Shown piece by piece: positions 58,547-64,000 of a stretch of 64,000 bases of DNA; position 1 is the first letter of the stretch, and each line of letters opens with the position of its first letter. The notes below the pieces were generated by a model. That model was not told the origin of the DNA, ran no database searches, and worked only from the letters and a program-made list of their open reading frames with translations. Source of the DNA: Gemmiger formicilis (GTDB lineage Bacteria; Bacillota; Clostridia; Oscillospirales; Ruminococcaceae); assembly GCF_016900095.1 (NCBI RefSeq), contig NZ_JACJJP010000001.1:62001-126000 (forward strand), written 5' to 3'. The position numbers and the translations under genes were made by a program.

Positions 58547-59407
58547 TTACACCAGCATAAGCAGGGTGCCGGCCACATTCAAGGCCAGGCCAAGGGCTGC
58601 TTTTCGGCTGAGTTTTTCGCCAAAGACGATGGCCGAGAAGGCCACGGTAACCAGAATGCTGAGCTTGTCCACCGGCGCCACCACGCTGGCGGGACCATCC
58701 TGCAAGGCGCGGTAGTAGCACAGCCAGGACGCCCCGGTGGCAAGGCCGGACAGCCCCAGAAAGCCCAGCTCCCGCCGGGGAACCTTGGATACCTCTTTCT
58801 GCTTGCCTGTCACAAACACCATGACCCAGGCCATGACCAGCACCACACTGGTGCGAATGGCCGTGCCCAGGTTGGAGCCGATATCGCTGACGCCCACCTT
58901 CCCCAGAATGGAGGTCAGGCTGGCAAAGATGGCCGACCCTGCCGCGTACCAGAACCATCCCTTGGAGGAAGAAGTGGAGGACGTGCCGGATTTCTTTTCG
59001 ATCATGAGCCAGGTTCCGGCCAGAATCAGCACCATGGCCACCGTCTTGACAGGGGTGACCCCCTCGCCCAGAAAGAGCAGCGCCAGCAGGATGGTCAGCA
59101 CCGTGCTGGTTTTATCCACCGGTACCACCCGGTTGATATCCCCGATCTGCAGGGCTTTGAAGTAGCAGAGCCAGGATGCGCCGGTGCACAAACCGGACAG
59201 CACCAGAAACACCATGGCCCTGTCGGTGATGTCCTGTATGCCGGACCATTGGCCGGACACTGGCACCATGACCCAGGCCATGACCAGCACCACACAGGTG
59301 CGCAGCGCCGTGGCCACGGTGGAATCGGTCTGCCGGATACCACACTTGGCCAGAATGGCGGTGATACCGGCAAAAAACGCGGATGCAGCGGCAAACAGCA
59401 GCCACAT
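58547..59407 (-). CDS. EamA-type (DMT) membrane transporter
   Basis: The 286-residue protein has ten hydrophobic helices in two EamA halves that are clearly duplicated: SGLCTGASWLCYFKALQIGD in the first and SGLATGASWLCYYRALQDGP in the second, each followed by VVPVDK or VVAPVDK. Such exporters move amino acids or other metabolites, but the substrate is unknown. ATG 59407 follows AGAGGGA. It has a terminator after it and no operon partner, lying 57 bases from the amylase gene upstream on the same strand. Confidence 0.9.
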   Translation of the reverse strand: MWLLFAAASAFFAGITAILAKCGIRQTDSTVATALRTCVVLVMAWVMVPVSGQWSGIQDITDRAMVFLVLSGLCTGASWLCYFKALQIGDINRVVPVDKTSTVLTILLALLFLGEGVTPVKTVAMVLILAGTWLMIEKKSGTSSTSSSKGWFWYAAGSAIFASLTSILGKVGVSDIGSNLGTAIRTSVVLVMAWVMVFVTGKQKEVSKVPRRELGFLGLSGLATGASWLCYYRALQDGPASVVAPVDKLSILVTVAFSAIVFGEKLSRKAALGLALNVAGTLLMLV

Positions 59408-59463
59408 AAAAAGGTCCCTCTTTTCCTGTTCAGGCAACAGATTATAAATTTGGATATTCCGTA

Positions 59464-60771
59464 TTATTCGGTTTTCCAGAAAGCGCAGGAGTAGGCGGGC
59501 AGATCACTGCCGCCGCCGAAATCGTGAGGCTTGCCGGTGATCAGATCCACCGCACAGCCCGCCTCGGCGTTGAAATCGGCGTGGTAGGGCTGGCTGTCGG
59601 CGTTGATGGCCACCAGAACCCGGTCTTCCCCACTGCGGCGCTCAAAAATCAGCTGTTTGGGCTGCACCAGAATGTTGCGGTAACTGCCGTGGCACAGCGC
59701 CGGGCTGGCGGCACGGGCCCCGGCCAATGCGGTGATCCAGTCGGTCAGTTCGTTGTGTTCCGGCTTTTCGATGGCCGGGCGCAGGGCGGGGTCACCGTCC
59801 TTCTTCTCCCCGGTGATGCCCCATTCACTGCCGTAGTAGATAGCAGGGGTGCCCGGCATGCCGAACAGCAGACCGTACAGCGGCTCCAGCTCCTTCTTGT
59901 CGGCCAGAATGCTGGCCACGCGGGTGACATCGTGGTTGTCCGCAAAGCTCAGCAGCTGCCGGCCGGTGTACAGGCACCAGGGCTCGGAGCCGAACTGCCG
60001 GTTCAGGCTGTAGGAGATCTCATGCATATTGCCGGTGTTGAAGCTGGAATACAGTCCCTTGTAGCATTCGTAGTTGGTCACCGAATGGCAGGCATGGTCG
60101 TTCATCCAGCGGTTGTAGTCCCCGTGCAGGGTCTCGCCCACCAGCACAAAGTCCTCCTTGAGGGAGGAAGTGTACTGCCGCAGCGCCCCCAGAAAATCCA
60201 GGTCCAGGCAGTAGGCCACGTCCAGGCGCAGACCGTCAATGTCATAATCCCGCACCCAGGAAGAGATGGCGTCAAACAGATGTTCCCGCACCGCCGGGTT
60301 GTGCAGATTCAGCTTGACCAGCTCGTTGCAGCCTTCCCAGCTTTCGTACCAGAAACCATCGTTGTAGTTGGTGTTGCCGTCAAAGTGAATGTTGAACCAA
60401 TTCTTGTACGGGCTGTCCCAGCGCTTTTCCTGTACGTCCCGGAAAGCCCAGAACCCACGGCCCACATGATTGAACACGCCGTCAAACATCACCTTGAGCC
60501 CGGCATCGTGCAGCGCTTTGCAGACGCGGCGCAGATCCTCGTTGGTGCCCAGGCGCACATCCACCTTCCGGTAATCCCGGGTGTCGTAGCCGTGGGCGTC
60601 GCTCTCAAACAGGGGGTTGAACAGCACGCAGGTGGCGCCCAGTTCCCGGATATGGTCCACCCAGTCCAGCACCCGCAGAATACGGTGTTCGGGCACCCCG
60701 TCATTCTGCAAGGGCGCCCCGCACAGTCCCAGCGGGTAGATCTGGTAGATGACAGCATTTTGATACCACAT
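59464..60771 (-). CDS. GH13 alpha-amylase family enzyme
   Basis: A 435-residue cytoplasmic GH13 hydrolase without signal peptide. The family regions are visible: DGVFNHVGRGF (region I), GLRLDVAYCLDLDF (region II, nucleophile Asp), VLVGETLHGDYN (region III, Glu) and FADNHDVTRV (region IV, Asp). The short domain set and size are like maltodextrin-degrading or cyclomaltodextrinase-type enzymes in Clostridia. It should cut imported maltodextrins. ATG 60771 has a fair GGAAAG site (AGGAAAGATCGACC). It follows the membrane protein gene at 60807-61343 by 35 bases. Confidence 0.93.
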   Translation of the reverse strand: MWYQNAVIYQIYPLGLCGAPLQNDGVPEHRILRVLDWVDHIRELGATCVLFNPLFESDAHGYDTRDYRKVDVRLGTNEDLRRVCKALHDAGLKVMFDGVFNHVGRGFWAFRDVQEKRWDSPYKNWFNIHFDGNTNYNDGFWYESWEGCNELVKLNLHNPAVREHLFDAISSWVRDYDIDGLRLDVAYCLDLDFLGALRQYTSSLKEDFVLVGETLHGDYNRWMNDHACHSVTNYECYKGLYSSFNTGNMHEISYSLNRQFGSEPWCLYTGRQLLSFADNHDVTRVASILADKKELEPLYGLLFGMPGTPAIYYGSEWGITGEKKDGDPALRPAIEKPEHNELTDWITALAGARAASPALCHGSYRNILVQPKQLIFERRSGEDRVLVAINADSQPYHADFNAEAGCAVDLITGKPHDFGGGSDLPAYSCAFWKTE

Positions 60772-60806
60772 GGTCGATCTTCCTTTCCTGAGCTTAGTCA
60801 CCAAGC

Positions 60807-61343
60807 TCAAAAGCGTTTTTTCCAGTATCGGCGCAGACGAAGGCGATAAACCAGGGTCAGCGCGGTCACGGCACGGTCACACAGAACAAATGCCAGATTA
60901 CACAACAGAACCAGCGGCACCCACAAGGCCAGGGTGGCGGGCATGGTTTCGGCCAGACCGGGCAGAAACACCAGCAAGAGCAGCGCATACATAATGCCTG
61001 CCGACAGATTGAATACCGCCAGTTTGGCCGCCCAGCGCAGTGCTGCAGGGTGCAAGTGGTCCAGCACCGTCTTCCACACAGGATAAGGGCCCAGCACCAG
61101 CGCATAGAAAAAGGACAGTTCCGGGTCCGGCACAAGCAGAAGTCCCAGCACCGCCGCGGCCGCATACTGGGTCAGGGCAGCACGGGGACCATATTCCACC
61201 AGCGGCGGGATCAGCAAAAAGGAGGCCAGCATGGGCGCGGCATAGGTACCGATGCCCAGTGCCGTGCCCACCAGCAGAATGACCACCGTCAGGGCAGCCA
61301 GCACGCCGCAGAGCGCGATGCGGCGGCTTTGGGTATTTTTCAT
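60807..61343 (-). CDS. Small integral membrane protein of unknown function
   Basis: The 178-residue protein has about five membrane helices (LCGVLAALTVVILLVGTALG, the following MLASFLLIPPLVEYG, and others) and a basic end YRLRLRRYWKKRF. Its layout recalls the small S components of ECF-type transporters, but I see no diagnostic motif. It is common in this type of Clostridia as a hypothetical protein. A strong promoter precedes it, and ATG 61343 follows AGGAAG. It may be transcribed with the amylase gene downstream. Confidence 0.7.
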   Translation of the reverse strand: MKNTQSRRIALCGVLAALTVVILLVGTALGIGTYAAPMLASFLLIPPLVEYGPRAALTQYAAAAVLGLLLVPDPELSFFYALVLGPYPVWKTVLDHLHPAALRWAAKLAVFNLSAGIMYALLLLVFLPGLAETMPATLALWVPLVLLCNLAFVLCDRAVTALTLVYRLRLRRYWKKRF

Positions 61344-61391
61344 GTGCAAACTTCCTAGAATCTCGACGCAGCGCGCCTTGGTTTTGTTCTT

Positions 61392-61420
61392 ATTATACAT
61401 GGTGTACAGTGTCTTTGCAA
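61392..61420 (-). promoter_or_regulatory. Strong promoter of the membrane protein/amylase pair
   Basis: On the minus strand TTGCAA, a 17-base spacer and TATAAT are a near-consensus sigma-A promoter, located after the stop of the deacetylase gene. Confidence 0.78.
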
Positions 61421-61433
61421 TTCCTTTTGCCCA

Positions 61434-62228
61434 TCAATTTTCTTTTGTCAGGGCATACATCTGTTCCACCGTACAAAATTCATATTCCTGGTCTGCAAAC
61501 CAGTCCAGTATTTCCGGCAGCGCCTGCACCGTCTGTCTGGTGGCCGCGGTATCGTGAAGCAGCACAACGCAGACATCCCGGCCTTCGGCCCCCTCTTTCA
61601 CGTTGCGCAGGATGGCGGCGGCATCTGGGTGTGCGGAAGTGGCGTCTTCTCCGCAGACGTTCCAGTCAATCCAATGATACCCTTTCTCTTCCGCCTGGGC
61701 CACAAGGTCTTTCATGATATCACTGCCACCGTAACGGTGGCTGACTGTGTTGGTACTGCCGCCGGGAAAACGCAGCCAATGAATCTGCTCCACATCCACA
61801 TAGGCGGACAGGGTCTGCCGCAGCTGTTTGATGTCCAGCCAGAAGTCGGTGGTACTGCGGTAGATTTCCGCATACCGGTGGCTGGCACTGTGCAGCCCGA
61901 TCTGGTGGCCGCCGGCCGCAATCAGGGGCAACTGATCCAAGTAGGGCTCATTGATGGGCTGGGCCGTGACAAAAAAGGTGGCCGGCGCCTGATACCGTGC
62001 CAGAATCTCCAGAATGGCGGCGGTGTTTTCGGAGGGGCCGTCATCAAAGGTCAGGCAGGCATATTTTCCTTCCAGCACGGCGGCAGCCTCCACCGCAACC
62101 CGGTCATCCGGGATTGCGGTTTCCTCCTGCCGGTTACGGAACCTTTGTCCGGCCAGGATTCCCACCAGCCCGCAGAGAAGAAGCAGGGCTACCAGGCTGC
62201 ACAAAACGGCTTTGCCGGATACGCGCAT
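61434..62228 (-). CDS. Polysaccharide deacetylase family protein
   Basis: The 264-residue protein has an N-terminal membrane helix (about 6-28) and an outer NodB domain. The motifs are CLTFDDGPSENTAAIL (about 75-90, Asp pair), IGLHSASHRYAEIY (metal His pair) and LRFPGGSTNTVSHRYG. It should remove N-acetyl groups from peptidoglycan or a related glycan; many spore-formers have sporulation-linked versions such as PdaA, but this cannot be told from sequence alone. ATG 62228 follows AAAGGGGGAAGG. It follows trkH after a terminator. Confidence 0.92.
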   Translation of the reverse strand: MRVSGKAVLCSLVALLLLCGLVGILAGQRFRNRQEETAIPDDRVAVEAAAVLEGKYACLTFDDGPSENTAAILEILARYQAPATFFVTAQPINEPYLDQLPLIAAGGHQIGLHSASHRYAEIYRSTTDFWLDIKQLRQTLSAYVDVEQIHWLRFPGGSTNTVSHRYGGSDIMKDLVAQAEEKGYHWIDWNVCGEDATSAHPDAAAILRNVKEGAEGRDVCVVLLHDTAATRQTVQALPEILDWFADQEYEFCTVEQMYALTKEN

Positions 62229-62288
62229 GGAACCTTCCCCCTTTGTATGGTGTCGTTCCATCTGTATGCGCCGGCGGCTTCCGGCATA

Positions 62289-62322
62289 CAAAAACGCCCC
62301 GGAACCGATGGTTCCGGGGCGT
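62289..62322 (-). terminator. Terminator of trkH
   Basis: On the minus strand ACGCCCCGGAACC and GGTTCCGGGGCGT form a perfect 13-base stem, followed by TTTTTG. Confidence 0.9.
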
Positions 62323-62336
62323 GCTGCCAACAAACG

Positions 62337-63809
62337 TCAGAAGCGCAGGGCCACGCGGCCACCGCGACGGCGGCGGCGCCAGGTGGACGGCGCGAACAGC
62401 GCCAGCATGGGGAATAGTTCCAGACGGCCGGCCAGCATATCGAAGCTGAACAGCCATTTGCACCAAGGGGAGAAATCCGCAAAGGAGCCCATGGGGCCCA
62501 CAATTTCCAGGCCGGGGCCAACGTTGTTGATACAGGTGGCCACGGCGGTGAAACTGGTGATCAAATCAAATCCATCCAGCGAGACAAGCAGAATGGAGAG
62601 GACAAACAAAGACAGATACACACTGAGATACACGCTGGCACCGCGGACAGTCTTGTCGTCCAGGGGACGGCCTTCAAACCGGATGGTGGTGACCGCATGG
62701 GGATGCAGCATGTGCTGGACCTCCCGCACGCTGGACTTGACCAGGATGATCACGCGGGAGACCTTCAGGCCGCCGGCCGTGGACCCGGCGCAAGCCCCCA
62801 GGAACATGAGCATGACCAGGATGGTACGGCTGAAAGAGGGCCAGGCATTGAAATCGGTGGTGGCGTACCCGGTGGTGGTGACAATGGAAGACACCTGGAA
62901 GAAGGACAGACGCAGCGCCTGGGCAAAGTTGCTGCACATCTGGCTCAGGTTGACGGCAATGGCGAGGGTGGACGCCGCCACCACCCCCAGGTAGGTCAGC
63001 AGTTCCTCGGAAAGGAAGGCCTGGCGGAAATGCCGCAGCAGAATGTAATAATACAGGTTGAAGTTGATGCCGAACAGCAGCATGAACACCGCGATGACCA
63101 TCTCGATATAAGCGCTGTTGTAGGCACCCACGCTGAGAGCCTTGCAGCTGAAACCGCCGGTACCGGCCGTGCCGAAGGAATGGATGAGGGCGTCGTACAG
63201 CGGCATGCCCCCGGCCAGGAGCAGCACCACTTCCGCCGCTGTCATCACCAGATAGATGCGGTAAAGGATTTTGGCGGTGTCCTGCAGTTTGCTGGACAGC
63301 TTGCCCACGGTAGGTCCGGGCACTTCGGCCCGCATCAGGTGCATGGCACGGCCGTCGGTCATAGGCACCACGGCCATGACAAAAACCAGGACGCCCATGC
63401 CGCCCACCCAGTGGGACAGGCTGCGCCAGAACAGGCACCCGCGGCTCATGGCCTCCACATCAGTCAGGATGCTGGACCCCGTGGTGGTGAAACCGGACAC
63501 CATCTCAAAGAAGGCATCGGTGTAGTCGGGGATATCCCCGGAAAGCAGGAACGGCAGCGCGCCGAAGGCACTCATCAGCACCCAGGCCAATGCTACCACC
63601 ACCAGGCCGTCCCGGGCATAAATTACAGTATCCTTTGGTTTGCGCAGACCAAGCACGCAGCCCAGCACCACCAGCAGCAGAATGGGAACCAGGAAAGCAA
63701 ACAGTGTATTCTCGCCGTACAGCAGGGCGCAAACCAACGGCAGCACCAGCAAGGCCGCTTCTGCCATGAAAATGCGGCCCAGAACAAAAGCAATCATTCG
63801 ATAATTCAT
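62337..63809 (-). CDS. trkH: Potassium uptake protein TrkH/KtrB family
   Basis: A 490-residue channel-like potassium transporter with four membrane-pore-membrane repeats. Pore glycines are in GFTTTGSSIL, GTAGTGGFSCK, SIVTTTGYATTDFN and CINNVGPGLE. The N-terminus has two extra helices, as in TrkH. It imports K+ with the peripheral NAD-binding subunit TrkA, whose gene lies 12 bases upstream. c-di-AMP often inhibits such systems, and cdaA is in this window, so a link is plausible. It ends in a basic Arg-rich tail (WRRRRRGGRVALRF). Confidence 0.95.
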   Translation of the reverse strand: MNYRMIAFVLGRIFMAEAALLVLPLVCALLYGENTLFAFLVPILLLVVLGCVLGLRKPKDTVIYARDGLVVVALAWVLMSAFGALPFLLSGDIPDYTDAFFEMVSGFTTTGSSILTDVEAMSRGCLFWRSLSHWVGGMGVLVFVMAVVPMTDGRAMHLMRAEVPGPTVGKLSSKLQDTAKILYRIYLVMTAAEVVLLLAGGMPLYDALIHSFGTAGTGGFSCKALSVGAYNSAYIEMVIAVFMLLFGINFNLYYYILLRHFRQAFLSEELLTYLGVVAASTLAIAVNLSQMCSNFAQALRLSFFQVSSIVTTTGYATTDFNAWPSFSRTILVMLMFLGACAGSTAGGLKVSRVIILVKSSVREVQHMLHPHAVTTIRFEGRPLDDKTVRGASVYLSVYLSLFVLSILLVSLDGFDLITSFTAVATCINNVGPGLEIVGPMGSFADFSPWCKWLFSFDMLAGRLELFPMLALFAPSTWRRRRRGGRVALRF

Positions 63810-63821
63810 CTGGCGCGCCCC

Positions 63822-64000
63822 TTACCGTACAATCTCTCGCAGGTCGTTAATGGGCGTGCCGGTGGTTACAACCACCACGTCATCCCCCTGGCGCAGGCAA
63901 TCGGAACCGGACGCAATGATGGTCTGCCCGTTGGCGCGCACAATGCCCGCAATCAGCATGTCCTTTTTCAGGGTCAGGTCCCGCAGGGGAACCCCCACAA
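63822..64000 (-). CDS. trkA: TrkA potassium regulatory subunit, C-terminal part only
   Basis: Only the last 58 or so codons are in the window, cut at base 64000. The readable end VGVPLRDLTLKKDMLIAGIV and GDDVVVVTTG match the RCK_C domain of TrkA, which binds ligands and controls the TrkH pore. The stop is 12 bases before the trkH ATG, so the genes are in one operon with trkA first. The nucleotide-binding RCK_N domain lies outside the window. Confidence 0.85.
   Translation of the reverse strand, partial: VGVPLRDLTLKKDMLIAGIVRANGQTIIASGSDCLRQGDDVVVVTTGTPINDLREIVR

Noticed and set aside
1-64000. CRISPR arrays, insertion sequences, phage or integrative elements
   Set aside because: I found no regularly spaced repeats, transposase, integrase or terminal inverted repeats by reading both strands.

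Overview
The window looks like a chromosomal segment of a GC-rich, low-oxygen Firmicute of the Oscillospiraceae/Ruminococcaceae, close to the Faecalibacterium-Subdoligranulum-Gemmiger group. This is an inference from GC-rich codon use, anaerobe-type radical SAM enzymes, clostridial families (C_GCAxxG_C_C, DUF5685-like, BMP nucleoside transporters) and the mazG-hup-rqcP-yabP-yabQ-divIC-S1 gene order. I see no phage, insertion sequence, CRISPR array or plasmid function; it reads as core chromosome with small accessory islets.

Layout. 1-2010 (minus): an islet with a small conserved-looking protein, a divergent Spo0A paralogue and a histidine-kinase-like ATPase that runs off the left edge. 2236-3105 (plus): tRNA-Ala(CGC) with its promoter, then a sugar O-acetyltransferase. 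3120-6969: galactokinase divergent from an AraC regulator, followed by the 23S rRNA methyltransferase RlmD. 7106-9142: a membrane zinc-ribbon protein, a DUF5685-type protein and a cysteine-tailed DnaJ-domain protein. 9209-12194 (minus): a YkgJ-like protein, a D-2-hydroxyacid dehydrogenase, an esterase and a C_GCAxxG_C_C protein. 12331-14427: htpG behind a strong promoter and a CIRCE operator. 14434-19131: a two-component system divergent from a three-gene lantibiotic/bacitracin-type ABC exporter. 19651-20905: an ECF sigma factor and its zinc anti-sigma factor. 20982-29895 (minus): nucleoside uptake and salvage (pdp, ABC transporter nupO-P-Q, two BMP lipoproteins, cdd, deoD). 30044-32844 (plus): a PflX-like radical SAM protein and a GT-C-like membrane protein.

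32892-39541 (minus): GNAT, NYN-LOTUS and THUMP methyltransferase genes, then the conserved S1-divIC-yabQ-yabP-rqcP-hup-mazG locus, which joins translation rescue, chromosome packing, division and spore cortex functions. 39703-54242 (minus): a long run of closely packed genes with uridine-kinase-like, hemZ, MBL, dtd, a DUF6311-like membrane protein, relA/spoT, recJ, xpaC-like, a FAD dehydrogenase, cdaR and cdaA. It places c-di-AMP synthesis and (p)ppGpp metabolism in one neighbourhood. 54340-58446 (minus): an ispD-ispF fusion, spo0A, a short unknown gene and spoIVB. 58547-64000 (minus): a DMT permease, an alpha-amylase family enzyme, a membrane protein, a polysaccharide deacetylase, and trkH with the end of trkA.

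Four sporulation genes (spo0A, spoIVB, yabP, yabQ) sit in one 64 kb window, so the organism very probably has an endospore programme. The most unusual items are the Spo0A paralogue with an altered recognition helix beside an ATPase lacking a clear phospho-acceptor histidine; the doubled palindrome and 0A-like boxes upstream of spo0A; and a sigma-G-like promoter that appears to fix the spoIVB start at a TTG codon.
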